From: Armatimonadota bacterium
GTDB lineage: Bacteria > Armatimonadota > UBA10988
Assembly (NCBI GenBank): GCA_016235455.1
Contig: JACRKZ010000185.1
Coordinates: 1-35,628 of the forward strand
Direction: 5' to 3'
Length of the DNA stretch: 35,628 nt
Made by a program: the position numbers and the translations under genes. Of this stretch, positions 8,213-16,595 are shown in pieces (position 1 is the first letter of the stretch; every line of letters begins with the position of its first letter). Below the pieces are notes generated by a model that saw only the letters and a program-made list of their open reading frames with translations, was not told the DNA's origin and ran no database searches.

Positions 8213-9658
8213 ATGGCCACCGGGCCGACGATTGTCTGGTTGCGACGCGATCTGCGCACCGACGACCACGCGGCGCTGACTGCGGCTGCCGAGCGCGGCG
8301 CGCGGGTCATCCCGGTCGTCTTCGTCCACCTCGAACGGTTCGGCTCGGCCGCGGCGTGGTGGTTGCACCACAGCCTGAGCGCGTTGGCCGTAGAGCTCGC
8401 GGAACTTGGCGGACGGCTGGTGGTGCGCTCCGGGCCGGCCGTTGACGGCCTGATCCGCTTGGCGGCCGAGACCGGCGCCGCGCACATCGACTACAACCGG
8501 CACATCAGGCCGGCCGACCGAGCCGACGAGGCGCAGTTGGCCGCGATGGTCGGCGCCGCGGTGACGGTCACCGGGCACCGCACCGGCAACCTGTTTGAGC
8601 CAGGCGAAGTGCTCACGGGCGGCGGCTCGCCCTACCTGATCTACACGCCGTTTGCCAAGGCTTGTTTGCGGGCGCCGACCTGCCCCCGCCCGCTGCAGGC
8701 GCCGCTGCGGCTCGCTTGGCCAGAGCAGTGGCCGGGTAGCGTGGACCTCACCAGTCTGGACCTGACCTCGGCTGTGGGCGTCTGCTGCGGCCTGGGCCAC
8801 CAATGGGAGCCAGGCCCGCGCGGCGCGGCACGGCGCGTGCGATGGCTGATCGAGCGCCGCATCAAACACTACCACACCGAACGCGACCGGCCCGACCTGC
8901 ACAGCACCAGCGGGCTCTCACCGCACCTGGCGTTCGGCGAACTCAGCGCCCGCCGCCTGTGGCATGCGGTCCTCCACAGCCGTGGCGACAAGCCCTACAC
9001 CGAACTGCCCGAAGGTCACCGCCGCCTGCTCGATGAGTTGCTCTGGCGTGAGTTCGCGCAGCATACGCTCTATCACCTGCCGCACCTGGAGCAGCAGCCG
9101 CTGCGGCCCCGCGCCGGCGACCTGGCCTGGCGCCGGGACGAGGCCGGCCTGAACTCCTGGCAGCGCGGGCTGACCGGCTACCCCATCGTCGATGCCGGCA
9201 TGCGGCAGTTGCTGCGGCTCGGCTGGATACATAACCGTGTGCGTATGGTGGTCGCCTCCTTCCTCGTCAAGGACCTGCTGATCGACTGGCGACATGGCGC
9301 CCGCTACTTTGCCGACCGTCTGGTCGACTACGACGAGGCGAGCAACGGGCTCAACTGGCAGTGGGCCGCGGGCTCGGGTGTTGACTCCTCGCCCTTCACG
9401 CGCGTCTTCAACCCTGTGACCCAAGGCGCTCGGTTCGACCCCGAAGGCCGCTACGTGCGCCGCTGGGTGCCGGAGCTCGCGCAGTTGCCCGACGAGGTCA
9501 TTCATGCCCCTTGGGCCGCATCGCCGACGACGTTGGCCGCAGCCGGCGTGCGCCTGGGCGACACTTACCCGCTGCCCATCGTCGACCACGCCACCGCGCG
9601 TCGACGAGCGCTGGATGCCTACTCGGCGGCGCGCGAGACCGAGCCTGACGGCTCATAG
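8213..9658 (+). CDS. phrB: deoxyribodipyrimidine photolyase
   Basis: The 481-residue enzyme repairs UV-induced cyclobutane pyrimidine dimers with blue light and FAD. The N-terminal antenna domain starts IVWLRRDLRTDDHAAL. The C-terminal FAD-binding half includes TSGLSPHLAFGELS, LLWREFAQH, TGYPIVDAGMRQL and NGLNWQWAAGSGVDSSPF, all standard for class I CPD photolyases. Cryptochrome-like function cannot be excluded by eye, but the complete bacterial photolyase pattern favours repair. GGAAAGG lies ahead of the ATG. TspO and a TIGR01777 epimerase follow on the same strand; the gap to tspO is 34 bases. Confidence 0.95.
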   Translation: MATGPTIVWLRRDLRTDDHAALTAAAERGARVIPVVFVHLERFGSAAAWWLHHSLSALAVELAELGGRLVVRSGPAVDGLIRLAAETGAAHIDYNRHIRPADRADEAQLAAMVGAAVTVTGHRTGNLFEPGEVLTGGGSPYLIYTPFAKACLRAPTCPRPLQAPLRLAWPEQWPGSVDLTSLDLTSAVGVCCGLGHQWEPGPRGAARRVRWLIERRIKHYHTERDRPDLHSTSGLSPHLAFGELSARRLWHAVLHSRGDKPYTELPEGHRRLLDELLWREFAQHTLYHLPHLEQQPLRPRAGDLAWRRDEAGLNSWQRGLTGYPIVDAGMRQLLRLGWIHNRVRMVVASFLVKDLLIDWRHGARYFADRLVDYDEASNGLNWQWAAGSGVDSSPFTRVFNPVTQGARFDPEGRYVRRWVPELAQLPDEVIHAPWAASPTTLAAAGVRLGDTYPLPIVDHATARRRALDAYSAARETEPDGS

Positions 9659-9692
9659 GTCTGTATCAGACTGCGCTTGAGGAGGTGTGCCG

Positions 9693-10175
9693 ATGAGTGC
9701 CGTGCTCAGTCTTGTCGTCTGTGTGCTGGTCTGCTTCGCTTTCGCCGGCCTGGGCGGTTGGGCCACCGCGTCCAGCGTGGGCACGTGGTACCAGACGCTG
9801 CGCAAACCGTCGTGGAACCCGCCGGACTGGCTATTCGGGCCGGTCTGGACGCTGCTCTACCTGAGCATGGCCGTCGCGCTCTGGCTGGTCCTGCGCCGCG
9901 CGCCGTGGCCGGCATGCCGCACGGCCGTGATGCTGTTCGCCGGCCAACTGGCGCTCAATGCCGCCTGGTCCTGGCTGTTCTTCGGGCTGCGGCGGCCGGA
10001 CCTGGCCGCCATCGAGGTGGTCGGGCTGTGGCTGGCCATCGCCGCCACACTGCTGGCCTTCCGGCCGCACTCGCCGGTGGCGGCCGGGCTGATGGTGCCC
10101 TATCTGGCCTGGGTCAGCTTCGCCACGGTGCTCAACATCACCATCTGGCGCCTCAACCTGGGAGTTGCATTGTGA
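9693..10175 (+). CDS. tspO: TspO/MBR family tryptophan-rich membrane protein
   Basis: This 160-residue protein has five membrane segments and many tryptophans. The family signature WYQTLRKPSWNPPDW follows the first helix, and a central LNAAWSWLFFGLRRPDLA segment matches TspO helix 3. TspO proteins bind porphyrins and other ligands and take part in tetrapyrrole and oxidative or light stress responses. The ATG at 9693 has GGAGG 7 nt upstream. A GTG two codons earlier sits too close to the same site. The stop codon is embedded in the GTG start of the next gene, so the two are coupled. Confidence 0.93.
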   Translation: MSAVLSLVVCVLVCFAFAGLGGWATASSVGTWYQTLRKPSWNPPDWLFGPVWTLLYLSMAVALWLVLRRAPWPACRTAVMLFAGQLALNAAWSWLFFGLRRPDLAAIEVVGLWLAIAATLLAFRPHSPVAAGLMVPYLAWVSFATVLNITIWRLNLGVAL

Positions 10176-11071
10176 CGATCCTGCTCACGGGCGCATCCGG
10201 CCTCATTGGCACCGCCCTGACGGCCCATCTGGCCGCCGCCGGCCACACTGTTCTACCCCTTCGGCGCAGCGCGCGGCAGGCGGGACAGCGCTGTTGGGAA
10301 CCGGCTGCCGGCCGGCTGGACCCAGATGCGTTCGACGGCGTTGAGGCGGTCGTGCATCTGGCCGGCGAAAGCGTGGCTGGCCGCTGGACTGCGGCGCGCC
10401 GGGCGGCCATCGTCGAGTCGCGCGTGGTTGGCACCCGGCTGTTGGCCGCCGGCATGGCGGCAGAGCCGACGCGGCCGCGCGTGCTGGTCAGCGCGTCGGC
10501 GGTGGGCTACTACGGCGATCGCGGCGATGAACTGCTGACCGAGTCGAGCACTCCGGGCAGCGGCTTCCTGGCCGATGTCGCCGTGCAATGGGAAGCGGCC
10601 GCCGACGATGCGCGCGCGGCCGGCATCCGGGTCGTGCATCCGCGGTTCGGCGTGGTGCTCAGCAGCCTGGGCGGCGCCCTGCCGCGCATGTTGCCGCCGT
10701 TCCGGCTGGGGCTGGGCGGCCCGCTGGGCAGCGGCCGGCAGTTCATGCCGTGGATCAGCCTGCGTGACGCGACGAGGGCGCTGGCGCATCTCCTGGACTC
10801 TGAGGACGTGGCTGGCCCGGTGAACCTGGTGGCACCGGAGGCAGTCACCAACGGCGAGTTCAGCCGCGCGCTGGCCGCCGCGCTGGGCCGACCGGCATTG
10901 GGCTGGGTGCCCGCCGCGGCACTGCGGCTGGCCCTGGGCCAGATGGCCGTGGAGATGCTGCTGGGCAGCCAGCGCGTGCAGCCGGCGGCACTGCTGGCCT
11001 CGGGCTTCGCGCATGCCGACCCGATTCTGCGGCCGGCGCTCAACTCCGTACTGCATTCGGCCGTTTGTTAG
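10172..11071 (+). CDS. TIGR01777 family epimerase (YfcH/SulA-like SDR)
   Basis: This is a 299-residue extended short-chain dehydrogenase-like protein. The NAD(P)-binding loop is LLTGASGLIGTAL near the N-terminus. Family segments such as VVHLAGESVAGRWTAARR, VSASAVGYYGDRGDE and VLSSLGGALPRMLPPF are all present, and the C-terminal DUF1731-like part follows. Its substrate is unknown; E. coli YfcH is the reference homologue. The GTG start overlaps the tspO stop (GTGA). Photolyase and this epimerase type occur together in light-inducible gene groups of other bacteria, so a role in photo-oxidative stress is a reasonable inference. Confidence 0.9.
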   Translation: MTILLTGASGLIGTALTAHLAAAGHTVLPLRRSARQAGQRCWEPAAGRLDPDAFDGVEAVVHLAGESVAGRWTAARRAAIVESRVVGTRLLAAGMAAEPTRPRVLVSASAVGYYGDRGDELLTESSTPGSGFLADVAVQWEAAADDARAAGIRVVHPRFGVVLSSLGGALPRMLPPFRLGLGGPLGSGRQFMPWISLRDATRALAHLLDSEDVAGPVNLVAPEAVTNGEFSRALAAALGRPALGWVPAAALRLALGQMAVEMLLGSQRVQPAALLASGFAHADPILRPALNSVLHSAVC

Positions 11072-11144
11072 CCGATAGTAACATCGCGCGTGTACGCTAC
11101 GGGGTGGCGGCGCGGTAGCAGAGGCAGCGAACTGGGAGGACACC

Positions 11145-11693
11145 ATGAAGCGACTGACCCTGTGGGTGGGCCTGGCACTGCTGGCGACATCGTGCGCCGT
11201 CTCGGCCGCCGGAGCCAAGAAGACCAGCTCCTGCCAGCAGATGCTGGCGGTCGAGCCCGGCCTGCGGTTCTGTGCCGACGAGGCCGCTGTGCTCACCGGC
11301 ATCACGCTAGCCGACCTCAAGGAGTTGTGCGTCGACCTGGGCTTCGAGCCGACCGACGACAAGGATACCGACGGCGACCCGAGCCTGCTGCTGCAGATGG
11401 GTAAGCTCAAGGTGGGTCTGTTGCTGTATGGCAGTCTCAAGGAAGAGCCTGTGCGCATCAAGAGCCTGGCCCTCCAGATGCGCCTGGTCATGCGTGAAGA
11501 CGCGAGCGCAGAGCGCGCCAATGCCTGGAACGAGGCCGCTCGCTTCACGCGCGCCTACGCCAAGGACAAGGCCTACCTGTTGGAATCCGATTTGGACCTC
11601 GAAGGCGGCGTCACCTGGAAGACGATCAGCCGCTATCTGCTGGCCTTCCGCAGCGCTGCCGCGGACTTCGCCAAGCACGTGGAATTCCACTGA
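11145..11693 (+). CDS. secreted YbjN-domain protein, first of three tandem copies
   Basis: The 182-residue protein has an N-terminal export signal (MKRLTLWVGLALLATSCAVS). Cys17 could even be a lipidation site (ATSC), though the lipobox is imperfect. The mature part matches the YbjN/T3S-chaperone-like fold: a short helical region (TLADLKELCVDLGFEP), DGDPSLLLQMGKLKVGLLLYG, and the signature NAWNEAARFTRAY...DLDLEGGVT. YbjN-type proteins have been linked to stress responses, but no biochemical activity is known. GGGAGG lies 7 nt upstream. Two paralogues follow. Unlike the other two, this copy has extra cysteines (Cys30, Cys43) that could form a disulfide. Confidence 0.8.
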   Translation: MKRLTLWVGLALLATSCAVSAAGAKKTSSCQQMLAVEPGLRFCADEAAVLTGITLADLKELCVDLGFEPTDDKDTDGDPSLLLQMGKLKVGLLLYGSLKEEPVRIKSLALQMRLVMREDASAERANAWNEAARFTRAYAKDKAYLLESDLDLEGGVTWKTISRYLLAFRSAAADFAKHVEFH

Positions 11694-11723
11694 CCCATCA
11701 CCGACCATGAGGAGTTGAGCGAC

Positions 11724-12257
11724 ATGTCTACCCGATCCCTGCGCCTGTTCGCCCTGCTGGCCACGCTGGTGTTGCTGCCGGCGAGCGCACAGGCCAAGAA
11801 GATGGCCGACGCGAGCAACACGGCAATCGCCAGCCCGCGCTTCACGGCTGACGCGCCGGAGATCTACAAGGCGATCTCCATCGACCTGCTCGAGGCGGCC
11901 TGCAAGAGCATGGACCTCAAACCCGAGCGCGGCAAGGACAACGATGGCGACCCGTGCCTGACACTCGACTTCGACGGCATCAAGACGGTGCTGCTGATGT
12001 ATGGCGACGCCAAGGAGTGCAAGAGCATGGCCATGCAGGCCTCGTGGGAACTGCCCGAAGACGCGGACATGGCGGTCGCCAACGACTGGAACCGCGCCCG
12101 ACGCTTCACGCGCGCCTACGTCACCGACAAGGTGGTCGTGCTGGAATCCGATCTGGACATCGAAGGTGGCGTCACCGCCGAGACCATCGGTCGGTGGGTT
12201 GGCCAGTTCAAGGCCGCCACGGCCAAGTTCGTCGAGCACATGAAGGCCAAGGGCTGA
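11724..12257 (+). CDS. secreted YbjN-domain protein, second tandem copy
   Basis: The 177-residue product has a clear signal peptide (MSTRSLRLFALLATLVLLPASAQA). Its YbjN domain carries SIDLLEAACKSMDLKPERGK, NDGDPCLTLDFDGIKTVLLMYG and NDWNRARRFTRAY...DLDIEGGVT. The ATG at 11724 has GAGGAG 9 nt upstream; a TTG at 11715 directly abuts that site and is rejected. Only 30 bases separate it from copy one, so the two are probably cotranscribed. The nucleotide sequence around the RFTRAY motif is identical to copy one over about 19 bases, pointing to gene duplication. A terminator-like hairpin follows. Confidence 0.8.
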   Translation: MSTRSLRLFALLATLVLLPASAQAKKMADASNTAIASPRFTADAPEIYKAISIDLLEAACKSMDLKPERGKDNDGDPCLTLDFDGIKTVLLMYGDAKECKSMAMQASWELPEDADMAVANDWNRARRFTRAYVTDKVVVLESDLDIEGGVTAETIGRWVGQFKAATAKFVEHMKAKG

Positions 12258-12273
12258 GCCCCAACGGCCTCAG

Positions 12274-12317
12274 GAGCCCGGGGCGCGTTGTGACCACGTC
12301 CGACGCGCCCTGGGCTC
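12274..12317 (+). terminator. 15-bp hairpin after the second YbjN gene
   Basis: GAGCCCGGGGCGCGT (12274-12288) pairs with ACGCGCCCTGGGCTC (12303-12317) with one G-U pair, around a 14-base loop. It starts 16 bases past the stop. The following bases (TTGCCATTTGG) are only weakly T-rich, so termination may be partial. Confidence 0.55.
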
Positions 12318-12468
12318 TTGCCATTTGGGGGCGGCGCGATTCGCGGCTCCGCCACACAATGCGTGGGTTGCTCGGTACGCCGCCGCGATCACGTTGGTCA
12401 GACCGGCGCCGCCGAGCCCATGCCCGAGCCGGCGCGTCCAATCGCGGCGGCGGAAAGACGACCAGACG

Positions 12469-12996
12469 ATGACCACGCGATACTTGCGCTGTGTGGCCCT
12501 GGTGGCAGCCGTGGCGACCATGCCCGTACTCGCCGCCGCCAAGAAGACGGTGACGACCGGCAACCAGCCGACGCCGCCGATGCGCCAGGTGGCCGAGCAG
12601 GCCATGGTGCACCGCAGCGTCTCCCTCGAGGAGCTCGAAGCGGCCTGCGATGCCGCGGGCCTCAGCCCCAAGGCTGCGCAGACCGGCGGGGGCGACCCCT
12701 GCCTACTGCTCGAGATCGACGGAGCGTCGGTGGCGCTGGTGCCCGACGGCGCGGACGGCAAGTACACCTCGTTGACCATCCACGCCACCTTCGAGGTGGA
12801 CCATGAGGCCGATCCGAGCGTGGCCAACAGCTGGAACTTGGAGAAGCGCTTCACCGCCGCCTGCGCCAAGGACAAGCAGTACATCCTCAAGTCGGATCTG
12901 GACCTGGCCGGCGGCGTGACCAGCGAGACCGCGACCCGCTGGATTGACACGTTCAAGCAGTCCATCGCCGCCTTTGCCGAGCACGTCAAGGGCTAG
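12469..12996 (+). CDS. secreted YbjN-domain protein, third tandem copy
   Basis: The 175-residue product begins with a signal peptide (MTTRYLRCVALVAAVATMPV...A). Its YbjN domain has SLEELEAACDAAGLSPKA, GGDPCLLLEIDGASVALV and NSWNLEKRFTAACAKDKQ, then DLDLAGGVTSETA. It is the most divergent of the three: RFTRAY reads RFTAAC and EGGVT reads AGGVT. The longest frame starts at 12325, but the ATG at 12469 is directly followed by the signal peptide and has GGAAAG upstream. It stands 211 bases after copy two, behind a hairpin, so it may have its own promoter. Its TAG stop overlaps the alr stop on the other strand. Confidence 0.78.
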   Translation: MTTRYLRCVALVAAVATMPVLAAAKKTVTTGNQPTPPMRQVAEQAMVHRSVSLEELEAACDAAGLSPKAAQTGGGDPCLLLEIDGASVALVPDGADGKYTSLTIHATFEVDHEADPSVANSWNLEKRFTAACAKDKQYILKSDLDLAGGVTSETATRWIDTFKQSIAAFAEHVKG

Positions 12997-14150
12997 GCCG
13001 TGCCGCTCGCCAGGGTGTCGCCGACGTACTGACGTGGCACCCTGGTGTTCAACATGGTCAGGATCTCGTAGGGGATGGTCCCGACCCAGCCAGCCAGGTC
13101 CTCAACGGTGATACGCTCGTCGCCCTGCGCGCCGATCAGCACCACCTCGTCGCCGTTGTAGGCCGAGTCGTCGCCGATCTCGACACTGCACTGGTCCATG
13201 GACATGCGCCCGATGACGTCATGCCGCCGGCCGCCGATCAGCACCTGGCCACGGTTGGAGAGGGCGCGCGAGTAGCCGTCGCCGTAGCCTACCGGCAGCG
13301 TGACCACACGCGTCGGCCGGGGCGCGGTCCAGGTCATGTCGTAGCCGACCGTGGCGCCCTCATCCACCACCTTGAAGTAGACCACGCGCGTCTTGCAGGA
13401 CAGGACCGGCTCCACGGCGATGGTACGCTCCACCTCTGGGCTCGGGTAGATGCCGTACAGCAGGATGCCGGGCCGCACCATATCCAACCAGCTTTCGGGA
13501 TGCTGCAGCACGCCGCCGGAGTTGGCCATATGGCGGGTCGGTGTGGGCAGGCCCTCCCGCTCGAAGAACGATGTCGCGCGCAGGAAGCGGTCCAACTGGA
13601 CCGCGGCAAACGACTTGTCGGCGGCGTCGGCATCGGCGAAATGGCTGAACACCCCGGTCACGTCGCAGTGCTCGGAGGTCACTGCCTGCTCGAAGAACTC
13701 GTCTGCGCGGTCCCAGCGTTTGCCGACCCGTCCCATGCCGGTATCGATCTTCAGATGCACCTGGGCGCGGCGTCCGGTGTCCGCCGCCACCTGGTCGATC
13801 TGCCGCAGCTTCTCGGGTGAGGACGCGCCGATGGTCAGCTCGAAGTCGAGGAAGTGGCCGATCTGATTGCCGATGAGCCCGCCGAGGACAAGGATCGGCA
13901 CCGTGATACCGGCCCGTCGCAACTCAATGCCTTCCTCCAGGAAGGCCACGCCGAGTTGCGACACGCCACACGCCAGCAGCGCCTGAGCCGTCGGCACCAG
14001 GCCATGCCCGTAGGCGTTGGCCTTGACGACGCCCATGATGGGCCGCCGCACGGCACGCGCGATGGCGTGCACGTTGCCAGCCAGACGGCCCAGGTCGACC
14101 TCAACCACCGTGGGACGACAAGTGATGGGGCAGTCGGGATACTTCGTCAT
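12993..14150 (-). CDS. alr: alanine racemase
   Basis: This PLP enzyme interconverts L- and D-alanine for peptidoglycan. The 385 residues fit the family. The PLP lysine is Lys43 in VVKANAYGHG. Other family landmarks are IDTGMGRVG (135-143), the catalytic tyrosine Tyr270 in VGYDMTW, and IGRMSMDQ (313-320) in the C-terminal beta domain. It is the last gene of the minus-strand pilT group, starting 18 bases after the first pilT ends. AGGGG precedes the ATG. The stop codon shares the palindrome CTAG (12993-12996) with the convergent YbjN gene, so the two coding regions overlap by 4 bases. Confidence 0.96.
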   Translation of the reverse strand: MTKYPDCPITCRPTVVEVDLGRLAGNVHAIARAVRRPIMGVVKANAYGHGLVPTAQALLACGVSQLGVAFLEEGIELRRAGITVPILVLGGLIGNQIGHFLDFELTIGASSPEKLRQIDQVAADTGRRAQVHLKIDTGMGRVGKRWDRADEFFEQAVTSEHCDVTGVFSHFADADAADKSFAAVQLDRFLRATSFFEREGLPTPTRHMANSGGVLQHPESWLDMVRPGILLYGIYPSPEVERTIAVEPVLSCKTRVVYFKVVDEGATVGYDMTWTAPRPTRVVTLPVGYGDGYSRALSNRGQVLIGGRRHDVIGRMSMDQCSVEIGDDSAYNGDEVVLIGAQGDERITVEDLAGWVGTIPYEILTMLNTRVPRQYVGDTLASGTA

Positions 14151-14168
14151 GCCCCTATTCTACGCCTG

Positions 14169-15329
14169 CTAGCGCCTTCGTGCCTGCGCTTCGCGAGCAG
14201 CTTCCTTGGCCGCCTCGTCGTCCTTGCGCTTCTTCTCGACGATGGCTTCCTCGATCATCGGCCGCAGCTCCTCGGGATGCGAGCTCTTGTCGATGGCGTC
14301 GGGCCGGGTGACCAGTTCGTTGGCCACCATGTCCGATAGCGCCTGGTTCAGCGTGCGCATACCCCAGCGGCTGCCGACGCTGATCTGCGAGGCGATCTGG
14401 TGGGTCTTGGCCTCGCGGATCAGGCTGCGGATGGCGTTGGTGCAGACCATGACCTCATAGGCCGCGATGCGCGACGAACCATCCTTACGCTTGAGCAGCG
14501 TCTGGCTGACCACGCCGATGAGGTTGCTGGCCATCTGCAGACGGATCTGCTGCTGCTGGTGGACCGGGAACACGTCGATGATGCGGTCCACGGTCTGCAC
14601 GGCGTCGGTGGTGTGCAGCGTGCCAAACACCAGGTGGCCCGTTTCAGCCGAGGTGATGGCCATTTCGATGGTTTCCAGGTCGCGCATTTCGCCGATGAGG
14701 ATGACGTCCGGGTCCTCGCGCAGGGCCGAGCGTAGCGAGTTGCCAAAGCTGTGCGTGTCCTGGTGCAGTTCGCGCTGATTGATCAGCGACTCGATGTCCT
14801 CGTGCACAAACTCCACCGGGTCCTCGATGGTGATGATGTGCTCCGAGCGGGTGCGGTTGATGTAGTTGATCAGCGCGGCCAACGTGGTGGACTTGCCCGA
14901 ACCGGTCGGCCCGGTGACCAACACCAGACCACGCGGCCGTTCGGCGAAATCGACCACCGCCTTGGGCAGTGAGAGCTGCTCGGTCGTGCGGATCTCGAAC
15001 GGGATGGCGCGGATGGCGACACCGGTCTGGCCGCGCTGCTTGAAGAAGTTGACGCGGAAGCGGCACACGCCCGGCAGCTCGTGCGCCAGGTCGAGCTCCC
15101 ACTCCTCCTCGAAGATCTTGATCTGTTCCTCGCTGAGCATGGTATAGCCCAGCTCAACCACGTCGGCGGCGGACATGGGTGGAGTGACGCGTTTGAGCAC
15201 GTCGCCCAGCGGCATCAGGTCGCCCAGCACACGATACAGCGGCGGTCGGTCGGCCTTGAGGATCAGGTCGGAGGCGTTGCCCTGGATCATGAAGCGCAAC
15301 AGGTCTTCCATGCGGTAAGCGCTGGCCAT
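14169..15329 (-). CDS. PilT/PilU-family twitching motility ATPase (copy 1)
   Basis: PilT-type hexameric ATPases power retraction of type IV pili at the cytoplasmic base. This 386-residue copy has the N-terminal PAS-like domain (MEDLLRFMIQGNASDLILKA), Walker A GPTGSGKS (140-147), Walker B DVILIGEMRD (208-217) with the Asp/His box region, and GTLHTTDA. It ends in a lysine- and glutamate-rich tail (about 360-386, VEKKRKDDEAAKEAAREAQARRR region), longer than in copies 2 and 3 and reminiscent of PilU. The start is the ATG at 15329 with GGAG 6 nt upstream. The longer frame back to 15431 lies within copy 2 and is rejected. It follows copy 2 by 14 bases. Confidence 0.92.
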   Translation of the reverse strand: MASAYRMEDLLRFMIQGNASDLILKADRPPLYRVLGDLMPLGDVLKRVTPPMSAADVVELGYTMLSEEQIKIFEEEWELDLAHELPGVCRFRVNFFKQRGQTGVAIRAIPFEIRTTEQLSLPKAVVDFAERPRGLVLVTGPTGSGKSTTLAALINYINRTRSEHIITIEDPVEFVHEDIESLINQRELHQDTHSFGNSLRSALREDPDVILIGEMRDLETIEMAITSAETGHLVFGTLHTTDAVQTVDRIIDVFPVHQQQQIRLQMASNLIGVVSQTLLKRKDGSSRIAAYEVMVCTNAIRSLIREAKTHQIASQISVGSRWGMRTLNQALSDMVANELVTRPDAIDKSSHPEELRPMIEEAIVEKKRKDDEAAKEAAREAQARRR

Positions 15330-15343
15330 GGTCGTCTCCTTTC

Positions 15344-16453
15344 CTAGACGGGCGAGGTCCCGTCGCCCTCGTCGGCCGGGGCCAGTCCGAGGCGTTTGGC
15401 GCGGTTGATGAAGTCCACGACGTTGGAGCACTTGGCCAGCGCGTCCTCGTACTTGACTTCCTTCTTCTGCAGCAGGCCGAGCAGCGTCTGGTCCAGCGAG
15501 ATCATGCCCTGGTCGGCGCCGGCCTGAATGACCGACGGAATCTGGAACGTCTTGGCCTCGCGGATCAGGGCGCGCGTGCTGGCCTGCACCACCAGCACCT
15601 CGTGCGCGGCGACGCGGCCGCCGCTGATGCGCGGCAGCAGTGTCTGCGACACCACCGCCTGCAACACGATGGACAGCTGCATGCGGATCTGCGGCTGCTG
15701 CTCCGGGGCGAACACGTCGATGATGCGGTCGACCGTCTGCGCGGCGTCGGTGGTGTGCAGGGTCCCGAAGACCAAGTGGCCCGTCTCAGCCACGGTGATG
15801 GCGAGGCCGATGGTCTCCAGGTCGCGCATTTCGCCCACCAGTACGATGTCTGGGTTCTGGCGCAGCACATGGCGCAGCGCATGGCCGAAACTGTGCGTGT
15901 CGCCGCCCAGCTCGCGCTGCTCGACGGTACACTTGATGTCCTGGTGCACGAACTCGATCGGGTCCTCGATGGTCACGATGTGGCGGTAGTAGCGCTCGTT
16001 GATGTGCTTGATCATCGCCGCCAACGTGGTCGACTTGCCCGAGCCCGTCGGCCCGGTGACGAGCACCAGTCCACGCGGCAGCTCGGAGACCTCCTTGAGC
16101 ACCGCGGGCAGCCCCATCTCGTCGATGCCCTTGATCTCGACCGGGATCTGGCGCATGACCGCACCGACCTGCCGGCGCTGGTGGAACACGTTCACGCGGA
16201 ACCGCGCGCAGTTCTCCACCTCGTGGCTGAGGTCGATCTCCAGGTTGCCCGCGAAGAACTCGCGCTGGCGCTCGTTCATCACGGACAGGCCCATGGCCTC
16301 GATATCGTCGCTGGTCAGCTTGGGATACTCGCGGCGGGTCAGATGACCATGAATGCGCATCACCGGCGGCTCGCCGGCCCGCAGGTGCAGGTCGGAGCCA
16401 TTGTGCGACACCAATTCCCTGAGCAGATGCTCCAATGAAACGGGATAGCTCAT
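15344..16453 (-). CDS. pilT: PilT-family twitching motility ATPase (copy 2)
   Basis: This is a 369-residue retraction ATPase. It has the PilT N-terminal motif LLRELVSHNGSDLHLRAGEP, Walker A GPTGSGKS (134-141), DIVLVGEMRDLETI as Walker B, and HLVFGTLHTTDAAQTVDRII. It is closest in wording to classical PilT among the three copies. The ATG at 16453 has GGGGAGG 6 nt upstream. That site sits inside a hairpin (16454-16478), which could tune translation. An intrinsic terminator separates it from copy 3, so its expression relative to copy 3 may be reduced or independently controlled. Confidence 0.93.
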   Translation of the reverse strand: MSYPVSLEHLLRELVSHNGSDLHLRAGEPPVMRIHGHLTRREYPKLTSDDIEAMGLSVMNERQREFFAGNLEIDLSHEVENCARFRVNVFHQRRQVGAVMRQIPVEIKGIDEMGLPAVLKEVSELPRGLVLVTGPTGSGKSTTLAAMIKHINERYYRHIVTIEDPIEFVHQDIKCTVEQRELGGDTHSFGHALRHVLRQNPDIVLVGEMRDLETIGLAITVAETGHLVFGTLHTTDAAQTVDRIIDVFAPEQQPQIRMQLSIVLQAVVSQTLLPRISGGRVAAHEVLVVQASTRALIREAKTFQIPSVIQAGADQGMISLDQTLLGLLQKKEVKYEDALAKCSNVVDFINRAKRLGLAPADEGDGTSPV

Positions 16454-16478
16454 GCTTGCCTCCCCAGGATCGGCAAGC
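16454..16478 (-). promoter_or_regulatory. hairpin holding the ribosome binding site of pilT copy 2
   Basis: On the minus strand GCTTGCC and GGCAAGC form a 7-bp perfect stem around an 11-base loop, ending immediately before the ATG (16451-16453). The Shine-Dalgarno GGGGAGG spans the loop and the 3' arm, so folding would limit ribosome access. Whether a ligand or protein controls it is not visible. Confidence 0.4.
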
Positions 16479-16516
16479 AGTTCGACGGGGCCGGTGCCTT
16501 ATCCTCCCAGAGCGCC

Positions 16517-16554
16517 ACAAAAACGATTACGGGCGCAGGTCATGCGCCCGTAAT
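16517..16554 (-). terminator. intrinsic terminator between pilT copies 3 and 2
   Basis: ATTACGGGCGCA and TGCGCCCGTAAT form a 12-bp perfect stem with a 5-base loop (16526-16554), and on the minus strand the stem is followed by CGTTTTTG. This is a textbook Rho-independent terminator 41 bases beyond the stop of pilT copy 3. Confidence 0.8.
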
Positions 16555-16595
16555 GCCAACGGTATTGCGATAGAACGCTCTCTCGAGCGGTCGCC

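Noticed and set aside
9677..10171. Upstream 165-codon extension of the TIGR01777 epimerase
   Set aside because: It overlaps tspO in another frame; the LLTGASGLIG motif begins right after the GTG at 10172.
12325..12468. N-terminal extension of the third YbjN protein
   Set aside because: The 48 residues are Arg/Pro-rich without family similarity, and the signal peptide begins at the ATG at 12469.
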